Shown one piece after another: positions 31,698 through 40,560 of a stretch of 64,000 nt of DNA; position 1 is the stretch's first letter, and each line of letters starts with the position of its first letter. The DNA is taken from assembly GCF_004135735.1 (NCBI RefSeq), contig NZ_CP012670.1:4976501-5040500 (forward strand), read 5' to 3'. This DNA is from Sorangium cellulosum (GTDB lineage Bacteria > Myxococcota_A > Polyangia > Polyangiales > Polyangiaceae). The notes under the pieces are model-generated. The model made no database searches, had not been told where the DNA came from, and saw nothing but the letters and a program-made list of their open reading frames with translations. The translations under genes were made by a program, and so were the position numbers.

Positions 31698-33179
31698 TCA
31701 GCCGAGCCGCGCGTCGACGCGCAGGTCGACATCCATGCCCTCGAACTGGATGTGAGGGAGAATCGAGAGGTTGCAGTGATACCAGCCGATCTTGCCCTCG
31801 ACCGGGGCGACGTCGAGCGAGTAGGCCTTGAACGGGTAGTACCGCAACGTCAGGTCGTCGGGGTTGATCACGGTCGTGACGAACTGCGAGATCCAGCCGT
31901 CGATCTGGCCGGTGATGTAGGCCGCGTCCGCGCTCGATCCGATGTTGTCGCGCATGATGCACTTCAGGTAATGGGCGATGCGCGAGACGGAGAAGGTGTA
32001 GCAGAGGTTCGCGGCGAGCTGCTGGTTCTCGGCGTCCTTCGGGTCCTTCTGCGCGAGCGGCCGCTTGAGCGCCTGCGCGCTGTAGAACACCGCGTCGGCC
32101 GTGCCCTTCTTGTGGATGAGCGGGATGAGCCCCGCCTTCGCGAGCTCGAACTCGCGGAAGTCGGGCATGGTCGTCTCGACCGGGCCGCGCAGCTCGTCCT
32201 CCCCGCGGACGTTGAACGTGTAGGACGCGAGCCCGTCGCAGAGCCCGCCCCCCTTGACGCCGCGCAGGTACTGGCACCAGCCCGAGGTCTCGAACGACCG
32301 GACGAGGTTCCTGGCGAAGAGCATGGCCGAGCTGCCCCAGAGGTACTCGTCCGGGTCGTCGCCGCGGACGCTCTCCTCGAAATGGATGTCCTCGGACGGG
32401 TTCGTGATGTCGTTGTACGGCGCGCGGACGAGGTAGCGCGGCATCGTGAGGCCGATGTAGACGGCCTCGTCCGACGAGCGCAGCTTCTTCCACTCCGCGT
32501 AGCGGGGCGTGTCGAAGAGGCCGTCGATGTCGCGGAGCTGGTTGACCTCGGCCATGGTCTTGCAGCCGAACAGCATGGGCGACGCCGAGGCGACGAACGG
32601 GGCGTGCGACGCGGCGGCGATCTTGCCGACCGTGCGCAGCCAGAGGATGTCCTTGCGCGTGTTCGCGAACTCGTACAGGCCGATCATCGCGCCGTACGGC
32701 ATGCCGCCGAGCTGGTCGTACTCGGCGACGTAGATCTTCTTGAAGAGCTCGGACCCGGCGATGTCCGCCGCGTTGAGCTCCAGGTCGTCGAGCAGCTCGT
32801 CCTTGCTGGCGTCGAGGAGGTTGATGTCGATGTTCGCCCGGAAGTTCGTGTTCCGGACGAGGTCCTCGATCGAGGCCCAGGTGGACTCCATGGCCTTGAA
32901 CTCGGGCGCGTGGAGGACCTCGTTGATCTGGTCGGAGACCATCTCGTCGATCCGGGCGATGAGCGCCTGGATCCTGGGCTTGTCGATGCCCTCCTTCACA
33001 TCCATGTTGTAGAGGACCGCGGCCATGCTGGAGAGGAACCGCTCCTCGTCGGACACGGCCTCCGTGATGGTCTGGAGGTTGTCCCGGATCATCGGCTGCG
33101 GCTTCGCCACCTCCGGCGCGTCCGGGGAGAGCCGGACGCTCTGGAGGAGGCTCTTCACGCTCAGGTCTTGCTCTGCCAT
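31698..33179 (-). CDS. tssC: T6SS contractile sheath large subunit TssC
   Basis: A 493-residue protein with the TssC/VipB landmarks: AVLYNMDVKEGIDKPRIQAL, WLRTVGKIAAASHAPF, FGCKTMAEV and the C-terminal TLRYYPFKAYSLDV region. Together with TssB it polymerises into the contractile sheath around the Hcp tube. It follows TssB by 40 bases. Confidence 0.95.
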   Translation of the reverse strand: MAEQDLSVKSLLQSVRLSPDAPEVAKPQPMIRDNLQTITEAVSDEERFLSSMAAVLYNMDVKEGIDKPRIQALIARIDEMVSDQINEVLHAPEFKAMESTWASIEDLVRNTNFRANIDINLLDASKDELLDDLELNAADIAGSELFKKIYVAEYDQLGGMPYGAMIGLYEFANTRKDILWLRTVGKIAAASHAPFVASASPMLFGCKTMAEVNQLRDIDGLFDTPRYAEWKKLRSSDEAVYIGLTMPRYLVRAPYNDITNPSEDIHFEESVRGDDPDEYLWGSSAMLFARNLVRSFETSGWCQYLRGVKGGGLCDGLASYTFNVRGEDELRGPVETTMPDFREFELAKAGLIPLIHKKGTADAVFYSAQALKRPLAQKDPKDAENQQLAANLCYTFSVSRIAHYLKCIMRDNIGSSADAAYITGQIDGWISQFVTTVINPDDLTLRYYPFKAYSLDVAPVEGKIGWYHCNLSILPHIQFEGMDVDLRVDARLG

Positions 33180-33219
33180 GGCTCACCCAATCCTTGCTCG
33201 CTGGGGCCGAGATCGCCCG

Positions 33220-33765
33220 TCAGGCCTCTGATCCTTCGTTGTTCGCGTCCGGGTGCCCCGGCGGGAGCTGGAAGGACTCGAACCCTTCGAGCTGCTTCTT
33301 GAGCTCCTCGGCGGCCTGCTCGTTGCCCGCGAGCGCGCGGAGGAGCTTGCGGAAATCCTTGCTGTTGTCGATGTTCGCCTGCATCTCGAGCAGGAGCTTC
33401 TTGAGCAGGAGCAGCGCCCTGATCTTGGGCACGTTCCGCGCGACCTCGGCGGGGCTGAACGAGTTCATCGAGGCGACCGGCAGGTTCACCGTGAGCGTCT
33501 CGGCGTTGGCCGGGTCGATGCGGTTCGGCACCGTGGTCTCGATGGACATGTTCATGTCCGCCATGACCTTGTTCAGGTTCTTGCCGTCGAGGCGCCGGAT
33601 CTCGCGCTTGTCGAGCTCGAGCTTCCTGTCCCTCGACGTGCCGGAGGACAGGTCCCCGAGCACGAGGACGCGGAACGGGAGGTTGACCTCCTTCTGCTCG
33701 ACGCCCTGCGGGATGCGGTACGTGAGCGTGATTCTCGACTTCGGGATCTCGTCGGTGATGGCCAT
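33220..33765 (-). CDS. tssB: T6SS contractile sheath small subunit TssB
   Basis: Start at ATG 33765 (MAITDEIPKSRITLTYRIP), preceded by CGGAG, giving 181 residues. The segments LPFRVLVLGDLSSG, RRLDGKNLNKVM and SFSPAEVARNVPKI are typical of TssB/VipA. It pairs with the adjacent TssC to form the sheath protomer. Confidence 0.94.
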   Translation of the reverse strand: MAITDEIPKSRITLTYRIPQGVEQKEVNLPFRVLVLGDLSSGTSRDRKLELDKREIRRLDGKNLNKVMADMNMSIETTVPNRIDPANAETLTVNLPVASMNSFSPAEVARNVPKIRALLLLKKLLLEMQANIDNSKDFRKLLRALAGNEQAAEELKKQLEGFESFQLPPGHPDANNEGSEA

Positions 33766-33837
33766 GGCTGCTCCGATCCTTGCGGTCCGACGGCGCATCG
33801 GGCCCGCGTTGCGTGCGTCCGCCGTCCCGCCCGCGGG

Positions 33838-34458
33838 CTAGGCGTCCCCACCTGATTTCCACTGCTTCACGAGCCGCTGCGTCGGTCCGAGCGCGAACTC
33901 GAGGATGGCGGTCTTGCCCTTCGCCGGGACGACCTGGAACTCGAACCTGTAAACCTTGATGTCGAGGGTGTCGCTGGCCCGCGTGGGCGTCTTCGAGACG
34001 GAGATCTGGAGCTCCCCCCCGGTCGTATCGAGGTTCGCGTCCATGTTCTTCCCGTCCTTCACGAGCGCGGCCTCGTACCACTTCTTCTTCTCGTCGTCGT
34101 ACGCGAGGACGTAGAAGGACATCTGGAGCTTGGTGCTCGTGAGCGGGCGGCCGAGCTTGGAGCGGATATCCGCGGCGGCCCCCTGGCTCACGTAGGCCAC
34201 GAAGCGCATCGGGGCGTCCTCCTCGCCGGAGAAGCGCACGCTCTCGAGCACGCCGATGCACGGGATCTTGCCGCCGGTGACGGCCGTCTGGCCGGCGGCG
34301 TTGAACGGGTTCCACACCTCGATGTCCTTCTTCAGGTTGAGGCCCCCGCAGCCGCTCCAGAAGAGGAGATAACCGACCGTCGCCTTGCCGCGCGGGTCGA
34401 CGTTGAACCCGAAGCGGTAGTCGCAGTCGAAGTCAAGGTTGTTATCCCCCGTGTCCAC
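33838..34458 (-). CDS. Hcp-like tail-tube protein candidate (copy B)
   Basis: A 206-residue protein with GTG start at 34458. It is paralogous to the protein at 30999-31670 (matching DCDYRFGFNVDP, KKDIEVWNPF and VLES segments) and looks all-beta. The two copies flank the TssB-TssC pair, which argues for structural roles in the same tail, perhaps two tube ring types or a tube and an adaptor ring. No effector domain is fused. The family is not certain. Confidence 0.5.
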   Translation of the reverse strand: MDTGDNNLDFDCDYRFGFNVDPRGKATVGYLLFWSGCGGLNLKKDIEVWNPFNAAGQTAVTGGKIPCIGVLESVRFSGEEDAPMRFVAYVSQGAAADIRSKLGRPLTSTKLQMSFYVLAYDDEKKKWYEAALVKDGKNMDANLDTTGGELQISVSKTPTRASDTLDIKVYRFEFQVVPAKGKTAILEFALGPTQRLVKQWKSGGDA

Positions 34459-34586
34459 GCTCCGCGCAATGGTCGCGCGTTTGCAAGACGGGAGTCCACT
34501 TTTTTGTGGCGTCGTGGGCTCGAACGCGGAAATGGCGCGCCGCGCGCGCCCGCGCCGCAGGCTTCCTTACATGCCGCGTCGGGCGC

Positions 34587-35738
34587 TCACGGACGCGCGA
34601 GCTCCCGCCGCGCCGCCGCGATCTCGCCCAGCGCGTCGATCTGCGCCTTGCCCGCGGCGATGCTGTCGCGCACGCCCTGCACGCCTTGCTGGATCTGCCG
34701 CTCGCCGGCGTCGAGCGCCCCGCCGAGGCGCCCGGCCAGCGAGTCGACGGCCTGCGCCATCCGCGCCTTGCCCTGCTGGATCTGCTGGATGGCCTGGCCC
34801 TGGGCGCTGTCGATCTGGTGGCCGACCTGCGCGACGAGCGCGCTCATCTGCTGCTTGACCGAGCTCAGCGTCGAGGCGACCGGCCGCAGCGCGGCGTCGA
34901 TCTGCTGCGCCATCGCGGCCGCGGCGGCGTCGATCTGCGCGAGCGCCTGCCCCTTGCCGGCCTCGATCTGCTGCTGGATCTGCCGCGACAGCTTGGTGAG
35001 CTCGTCTCCCGCCTGCTCCGCGGCCCCCTGCACGGCGGGCAAAGCCGTGTCGAGCGCGCCCTGGATGGCGCTCCTGGTGGGCTCGACCAGGGCGCTGGGC
35101 AGGCCGGTCGCGGGGATCCTGTCGAGGGCGGCGGCGCCCTGGTGAAGGAGGCTGTTGAGGGACTGCACGCCGGCCGCGAACGCGGACGACAGCTCGCCGA
35201 GCTGCTGCTCGAGCGCCCGGAGCGGCGGCAGGATCTCGCGGGGCAGCGCCGCGGCGGCGCCGCGGGCCGCCGCGAGCAGCGCAAGCGCGGTCGAGATGGC
35301 CGCCTCCACCTGCTTCAGCAGCGCCTCGAGCCGCTCGAGCGCCGCGACCTGGATCGCGTCGATGGCCTGGCTCGCCTGGTCGGCGATCGCGCGGAGCTGC
35401 CGCTCGGCCTCGTCGAGGCTCGTGTTCATCTCCTCGATCGGCCCGAGCACCGCGCGCTCCAGCGCCTTGCCGGCGGACGCGACGGCCTCGAGCCTCGCCC
35501 CGGCCGTCCGCTTCGCGGTCGCGGCGACGGCGTCGAGCTGCGCGCGACCGCGCGCGATCGGCGCCGTCGCCCCCTGGAGCGCGCCCCTTGCCTCGACGCG
35601 GCCGAGGAGCGCGCGCCCCTCGGCGTCGAGGGCCTCGATCTCTCCTCTCAGCGCCCGCGCCTGCGCATCGAGCCCGACGAGGGCGATGCGCAGGCGCGCC
35701 TCGGGCATCGCGAGCCTGGCCTTGAGCTCCCCGAACAT
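34587..35738 (-). CDS. Alanine/glutamine-rich coiled-coil protein next to VgrG copy 2
   Basis: ATG 35738 is preceded by a perfect AGGAGG at short spacing, so I prefer it to the GTG at 35753 that overlaps the VgrG stop; the product is 383 residues. It is almost entirely amphipathic helix, rich in Ala, Gln and Leu, with repeated segments such as QIQQQIEAGKGQALAQID and QIQQGKARMAQAVDSLAG. No enzymatic motif, signal peptide or membrane segment is seen. The preceding VgrG ends in a roughly 100-residue helical extension of similar character, which suggests the two bind each other. It may be a VgrG-delivered effector, an adaptor or a chaperone; I do not recognise the family. Confidence 0.7.
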   Translation of the reverse strand: MFGELKARLAMPEARLRIALVGLDAQARALRGEIEALDAEGRALLGRVEARGALQGATAPIARGRAQLDAVAATAKRTAGARLEAVASAGKALERAVLGPIEEMNTSLDEAERQLRAIADQASQAIDAIQVAALERLEALLKQVEAAISTALALLAAARGAAAALPREILPPLRALEQQLGELSSAFAAGVQSLNSLLHQGAAALDRIPATGLPSALVEPTRSAIQGALDTALPAVQGAAEQAGDELTKLSRQIQQQIEAGKGQALAQIDAAAAAMAQQIDAALRPVASTLSSVKQQMSALVAQVGHQIDSAQGQAIQQIQQGKARMAQAVDSLAGRLGGALDAGERQIQQGVQGVRDSIAAGKAQIDALGEIAAARRELARP

Positions 35739-35749
35739 CCCGCCTCCTG

Positions 35750-37720
35750 TCACGTGAGGAGGGCCGCGAGCACGGCCGATTTCGCCTCACCGACCCTGGC
35801 CGCGAGGATCTGCAGGGCCTCGGTGGCGCTCGCCATCATGCCCTGGAGCTCCGCCTCGGCCGCCCTGGTCTTCGCGCTCACGGTCGCCGCCGCCTGCTCG
35901 AGCGCGGCCTCCACCTCCGCGGAGGCGGCCTCCAGGCTGGCCGTGGCGCCGCCCGTCGCGCCCTCGAGCTTGCCGGAGACCTCGCCGATGCTCTCCCGCA
36001 CCTCCGCGGCGATGCGCGCCTTCGCCGCCTCGACGGTCGGCTTCAGGTCGTGCATGGGCGCGGCCTCGTCCTGCCCCTCCTCTTCCTTGACCTCGAGCCG
36101 GATCGTCCCCTCGGAGATCACCAGCGTCTCGACGTCGCGGCCGAGCCGCCGCTCGACGCGCAGCGCGGGCTTTTGGTCCTCGTAGACGTGCCGCACGGTG
36201 GTCTGGTCCCGGTCGCGCTTGCCGAGGACGATCTGGTTGCCCTGCGTGTCCTGCGCGAGCCGGCCGGCCCAGTCGAGGTACGCGACGATCTCCGCGGTGT
36301 CGAAGCCGAGGGCGACGAGCACGCGCTGGTCCTTGTACGCCGGGAAGAAGAAGTGTCCCGGGGCGTGGCCCGGGAGGAACGGGGCGACGACGGTCTTGTT
36401 CCAGAGCGGGATGTGGATGCGATAACGAGGCCGGGAGTCGTCCTTTCCCTCGAGCGCGTGCCAGGTGCGATCCCCGTCGCCGCCGCTCGCGGAGAGGACC
36501 TTGCCCTCGACCACGACCGGATATGACGGGCGCCGGAACGGCGGCAGCCGGGGCGTCGGGTCGCCCTGGCGCTCGACGCGGAGGCAGAGGGACGTGGCGT
36601 AGCGCGCGGTCTCGTCGTCGAGATCCGGGTCGTCCGCCTCGGCGCGCGCGCGGAGCTCGGCGGCGATGACGCGGTACTTCTTCCTCGCGCCGTGGATGTC
36701 GTCGCCGAGCTCCTCGCCGAGCGTCAGGAGGGCGCCGGGCGCGGAGAAGGCCGGCGGGCAGCGGCGCAGCGAGATCTCCAGTCCGGGCTCGGGCGGCGCG
36801 AGGCGCGCGGCCTCCAGGGCGGCGCGCCGATCGATCTCGGTCTGGACCGGGGTGCGGACGAGGGCGTCGCGGCGGACGCCGATGACGGCGTGATCGCTCG
36901 GCAGGTCCCGCCTGTGGACGGCTGCCTCCGTGGACGCGTTGAGCACCGAGGCGGCGCGCCGCGGGGGCTCCGGGGCGAGGACGCGGATCTCCTCGATGAC
37001 GTCGGCGTCGAGCGGCCTCGCCTCACCGCCCTTCGCCTTGGCGCCGCCGAGGCGGTACTTGCCCTCGGCCGCGTCGAGCTCGAGGACGCCGTGGTTCTCG
37101 TGGAGGAACCAGAGGACGAGGTCGTGGAAGCTGGCGCTGGAGTCGGCGCCGAGGCCGACGCAGAGGATGTCCTGGGCCTGGTCGAGCCGCTGCCAGGCGA
37201 GGTCGAGCTGCATGCCGGGGGCGGCGTGCTGCTCGAGGATCTGCTTCATCGAGGCGCCGGCGTGGAGCTCGACGGGGCGGTGCTGGCCCCAGAGGACGCG
37301 GGCGGGGTCGAGGAAGCGCACGGTGTAGCGGCGGCGGACGACGGGGAGGCCCGCGCGATCCTCGGCGACGGTCTCGGCGAGGCGCCGCTCGGTGACGGGG
37401 CCCTTGAGCTTCCAGGGGGGCGCCTCGACGTCGGCGAAGCCCTCGTTGCCGTTGGCGACGGCGAGGGTGGCGGTGATGAGGTCCTGCGAGGTGAACCGGG
37501 GGAACAGGGTGTCGGCCGCCTGCTCGGAGGAGACGGAGAAGACGACCTCGGCGGAGAAGCCGTGGATGGCGGCGTCGACGTGGAGGCGCTCGATGCTGCC
37601 GGCGGGGAGCGAGAAGGCGTCGGCGCCGATGCGGAGGTCGAGGGAGACGGCGAGGCGATCGGAGAAGGTCAGCGGGACGCGGCGTGCGCAGTGCGAGGGC
37701 GTGACGGCGCCGGGCGGCAT
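35750..37720 (-). CDS. vgrG: T6SS spike protein VgrG with helical C-terminal extension (copy 2)
   Basis: The start at ATG 37720 is favoured by a GGAG six bases upstream; an ATG at 37738 is possible. About 656 residues. The N-terminal gp27-like barrel (VRRRYTVRFLDP, WGQHRPVELH, SFHDLVLWFLHENH) and gp5-like OB domain (PAYKDQRVLVALGFD, DTQGNQIVLGKRDRDQT, VISEGTIRLEV) align with copy 1. After the short strand, about 100 residues of coiled coil follow (MHDLKPTVEAAKARIAAE onward). That tail is absent from copy 1 and probably docks the coiled-coil protein encoded four bases downstream or overlapping. Confidence 0.82.
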   Translation of the reverse strand: MPPGAVTPSHCARRVPLTFSDRLAVSLDLRIGADAFSLPAGSIERLHVDAAIHGFSAEVVFSVSSEQAADTLFPRFTSQDLITATLAVANGNEGFADVEAPPWKLKGPVTERRLAETVAEDRAGLPVVRRRYTVRFLDPARVLWGQHRPVELHAGASMKQILEQHAAPGMQLDLAWQRLDQAQDILCVGLGADSSASFHDLVLWFLHENHGVLELDAAEGKYRLGGAKAKGGEARPLDADVIEEIRVLAPEPPRRAASVLNASTEAAVHRRDLPSDHAVIGVRRDALVRTPVQTEIDRRAALEAARLAPPEPGLEISLRRCPPAFSAPGALLTLGEELGDDIHGARKKYRVIAAELRARAEADDPDLDDETARYATSLCLRVERQGDPTPRLPPFRRPSYPVVVEGKVLSASGGDGDRTWHALEGKDDSRPRYRIHIPLWNKTVVAPFLPGHAPGHFFFPAYKDQRVLVALGFDTAEIVAYLDWAGRLAQDTQGNQIVLGKRDRDQTTVRHVYEDQKPALRVERRLGRDVETLVISEGTIRLEVKEEEGQDEAAPMHDLKPTVEAAKARIAAEVRESIGEVSGKLEGATGGATASLEAASAEVEAALEQAAATVSAKTRAAEAELQGMMASATEALQILAARVGEAKSAVLAALLT

Positions 37721-37894
37721 GGCGTTCTCCGTGGGCATGGGCGCGCGCGTGAGCCTCTCGTCAGGAAGCGCGAATGCGCACGGTACGCGCGCGAGGGGCA
37801 AGTTTGTGTCGCGTTCGGCGGGGATGTGGACCGGCGGAGAGGAGCTCCGGTATGGGGCGTGCAGACGCAGACGCCTCATGGCAGGAGGGGTGCG

Positions 37895-38260
37895 ATGGCC
37901 GAGTGGATGACCGCCGAGCAGGTCGCTGTGCGCTACGTGGTCGGGGAGCAGCGGCTGCTCGAGTATGGACAGCGCGGGAACCTCGCCATGCGCAGGTGCG
38001 CGGACGGAAGGGTGCTGTTCCACGCCGAAGGGGTGGCGCGGTTCTTCCGGGCGCGGGGGGCGGCGGCGCCGGCGGCGGGCAATGTGGCCGGGGCGCGGCA
38101 CCTCGGGGTGCTGGGGTCAGCGCGGCTCGGTGAGGTGATGGCCGCGCCGATGACGCCGACGGGAACGCCCGCGAGTGGCGGGCGAAACGCGAGGAAGAAG
38201 CCGCTGCGCTCCACGCCGGAACCCCTGCCCCTCAGGACACCGAGCGCCAAGGCAGGTTGA
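37895..38260 (+). CDS. Small HTH (MerR/excisionase-type) DNA-binding protein
   Basis: A 121-residue protein with AGGAGGGG just before ATG 37895. Residues 1-55 look like a helix-turn-helix of the MerR/excisionase type: MTAEQVAVRYVVGEQRLLEY, then an R-R-C-A-D-G-R-V-L-F wing and a third helix reading EGVARFFRARG. The rest is a basic, Ala/Pro-rich tail. It is the only plus-strand gene inside the T6SS region and is divergent from VgrG copy 2, with a shared 157-174 base promoter region. I infer a local regulator of the T6SS; no target site is identified. Confidence 0.65.
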   Translation: MAEWMTAEQVAVRYVVGEQRLLEYGQRGNLAMRRCADGRVLFHAEGVARFFRARGAAAPAAGNVAGARHLGVLGSARLGEVMAAPMTPTGTPASGGRNARKKPLRSTPEPLPLRTPSAKAG

Positions 38261-38331
38261 GCCTTCCTGTCCACTTAGGGATACGACCGCCGCGAGACCG
38301 GTCTCATCCTGCGAGCCGCGAAGCCAGTCCA

Positions 38332-38346
38332 CGCGCCTCCGGCGCG
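38332..38346. terminator. Candidate bidirectional terminator between convergent genes
   Basis: CGCGCC and GGCGCG arms with a TCC loop form a tight GC hairpin in the 101-base gap between the HTH gene and the zinc-finger gene, which converge here. No T-tract on either side. A perfect palindrome GAGACCGGTCTC (38294-38305) lies in the same gap. Confidence 0.3.
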
Positions 38347-38361
38347 AGCCCCGGCGAAATG

Positions 38362-40464
38362 CTAGCCGATGAGCTCCGTCTTCCCCGCGCAGTACTCGCA
38401 GACCCTCGCGCGCTCGAAGAGCACGGCACGCGACAGCCACCATTTCCCGCACGTGTTGCAATAGGCTCGCGAGCACGTCCCGCAGCGGTGCCAGTTGCCG
38501 AGGAAGGTGCTCTCCTTCGAGCCATGCTTCTTGCCGCACATCGAGCAGCATAGACCTTCATTCACGCTCCTGGACCCCCGATCCTCGACGAGCTGGAGAT
38601 CGATGATCTGCGGGTGGTTCTTATGGTAATCGGCGAGGCGCTTCTTGCCCTCGGGGCTCTTCACATACCCCTCCACCTCGGAGCTCAAGAGCAGGTCGTG
38701 TGCGCTCACGAGCAGCCTCGCCTTCGCCGTATCCTTGTCGCCGACCGCCAGGCACTCGGCCTCGATCTCGCGGATGAGGTGCCACCGCTGCCTCGCCTCG
38801 AGCGCGTTGACCTTCTTGTACAGCTTCACGTACTTCGACTGCGTCAGCTTGTCGAAGCCGGGGCTCTCCCGGATGGCCTTGCCGATGTCCGTGAGCGATT
38901 CGTCGCTGCCGTCCTTCCAGTCCTCCTGCCAGTCGGCCCTGTAGCCGATCTTCTCGCCCATGTACTCGATGAACGCGCGGTTGTGCTGGACCGCCCACGC
39001 CGCCAGGATCTTCGCCGGCTTCCCGCTGGCGGCGATGTCCCCCCCCATGAACGGAGGGAAGAAGAAGATGGGAGTGGTGGCGATCCGTGTCATGTACGGA
39101 TCCTCGTACCCGCCGCCGATCTGGCACGTGAGCGTCACGCCCTGGGGGTCGTTGGCCTCCTCGTCCCAGGCCTGCTTGTAGTAACCCCGCGCGCGCCCGA
39201 GGGCCACGAAGAAATGGTCGTTGTAGAGGGTATCGCCGACGTCGCGCAGGATCACGCGCTTCGCCTTCTTCCCGCGCTTCCTGTCGAAGGCGACGAGCAT
39301 GTTCTGCGCGTTGGCCGTCATGTGCTGCAGACCGAAGTAGACCAGCATCTCGGCCTTCGCCCGGCCGAGCGGCCTCGCGAAGCTCCGCCCCCAGAAGCCA
39401 ACCCAGTCGTCGTCGTTTCCCCACTGCTTCGCGAAGGCCTTGCCCTGGCTCGGGAGCGCCAGCAGGGGGAACCAGATCTCGCCGTCGCTGTCGCCGATAT
39501 CCCGGATCTGGTAGCCGTCCCACTCCGAATACTGGCCTTTGATCAGCACCGTCAGGATCTCGATCTGGTAGCGGGCCTCGAACGCGGCGTCGCCGTACTG
39601 ATCCATGGTGCGCGAGATCAGCTCCGAGCGATGCATCGCGTGGACGCTGTTTGACTCCAGCAGATCCTTGTCGTTGACCTTCTGCTCCTCCGTGCCCACG
39701 TAGTGCACGCCCGTCTTCACCGAGTAGAACTTGATCTTCTGGTTGTTCTTCTGGTCGCTCCGGAACGCGCTGTACGTGCTGCCCTGCCCCGTTTTTTTCC
39801 CCTTGGCGAGCGTGGTCCCGAAGATCTTCTCTCTCTCGTTCTTCCCGTTCCGAAACGGCCAGTCGTCCCGCTCCGTTTTCCCGTAGACGTGCGCCGTACC
39901 GACGTCGACACCATCGGTGGAGAAGACAGCGATGCAGCTCCGCGAGGCGGTGCTCCAGCGGGGCAGCGTCGCCTCGAGCCGCGCGGCGTCGTACGTCGTC
40001 TCCAGGCTCTTCATGGCGCTCCCCCTCGGGCCTCTCAGGTTGCTCCCGAGCGCCCTGCTGTTCCATGCGTTGTCGTCATAGTTGTACGGGAACAGCACAT
40101 AGTACGGTCCCTTCTTCAAGGTGCCGCGGGTCGAGCTGTGGGGGTCCTGCAGCTTCCCCGTGTTCTTGTCGATCGGCATGAAGGGCAGCAGGGTCTGGAT
40201 CAGCGCCTTGTGCTTCCGGTAGTCGCAGGTCGTGAGCACGCAGATCCGGATGTCGGCGCGCCCGAGCTCCTTCTCGGGGTCGGAGTGCTCGCTGCCGAGA
40301 GAGCTCCTGCCCGCGCTGCAGAGCTTGGTGTAATCGGCGCGCCAGAGCCCGAACCCCCGCAGCTCGTTGCCCTTCTGGAACTTCTCCGAAGGGTTGCCGA
40401 GCGTCTCCCAGGTGATCCAGTCCCAGAGGGCCTCGTTGTTTTCCTTCAGGATGTCGTCGTACAT
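38362..40464 (-). CDS. 700-residue protein of unknown function with C-terminal FYVE-like zinc finger; candidate T6SS effector
   Basis: Start at ATG 40464 (MYDDILKENNEALWDWITWE), preceded by GAGGGA. The first about 620 residues match nothing I recognise. They look soluble and globular, rich in Lys, Asn, Tyr and Trp, unlike the Ala/Arg-rich neighbours, which hints at separate ancestry. There is no signal peptide. The last 65 residues contain four Cys pairs: C-x2-C near 640, C-x2-C at about 661 after W-H-R, C-x2-C at about 669, and C-x2-C at about 689 within RVCEYC. The order and the HRC/RVC elements resemble FYVE-type zinc fingers. It is the last gene of the right T6SS block, downstream of a lytic transglycosylase, so secretion by the T6SS is plausible but unproven. 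No immunity gene is obvious. Confidence 0.75.
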   Translation of the reverse strand: MYDDILKENNEALWDWITWETLGNPSEKFQKGNELRGFGLWRADYTKLCSAGRSSLGSEHSDPEKELGRADIRICVLTTCDYRKHKALIQTLLPFMPIDKNTGKLQDPHSSTRGTLKKGPYYVLFPYNYDDNAWNSRALGSNLRGPRGSAMKSLETTYDAARLEATLPRWSTASRSCIAVFSTDGVDVGTAHVYGKTERDDWPFRNGKNEREKIFGTTLAKGKKTGQGSTYSAFRSDQKNNQKIKFYSVKTGVHYVGTEEQKVNDKDLLESNSVHAMHRSELISRTMDQYGDAAFEARYQIEILTVLIKGQYSEWDGYQIRDIGDSDGEIWFPLLALPSQGKAFAKQWGNDDDWVGFWGRSFARPLGRAKAEMLVYFGLQHMTANAQNMLVAFDRKRGKKAKRVILRDVGDTLYNDHFFVALGRARGYYKQAWDEEANDPQGVTLTCQIGGGYEDPYMTRIATTPIFFFPPFMGGDIAASGKPAKILAAWAVQHNRAFIEYMGEKIGYRADWQEDWKDGSDESLTDIGKAIRESPGFDKLTQSKYVKLYKKVNALEARQRWHLIREIEAECLAVGDKDTAKARLLVSAHDLLLSSEVEGYVKSPEGKKRLADYHKNHPQIIDLQLVEDRGSRSVNEGLCCSMCGKKHGSKESTFLGNWHRCGTCSRAYCNTCGKWWLSRAVLFERARVCEYCAGKTELIG

Positions 40465-40560
40465 CGCTCGTCCCTCGTCTTCACGGTTGATATGCTGTCG
40501 CTCGCGCGCTCCTCGGCGCACGAGCGGGCGCGTCGGGCGCCTGCCGGCGCGACAGCCCCC

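Noticed and set aside
38294..38305. Perfect palindrome GAGACCGGTCTC as a regulatory site
   Set aside because: It lies between two convergent gene ends where no promoter is expected; a 12-base palindrome can occur by chance.
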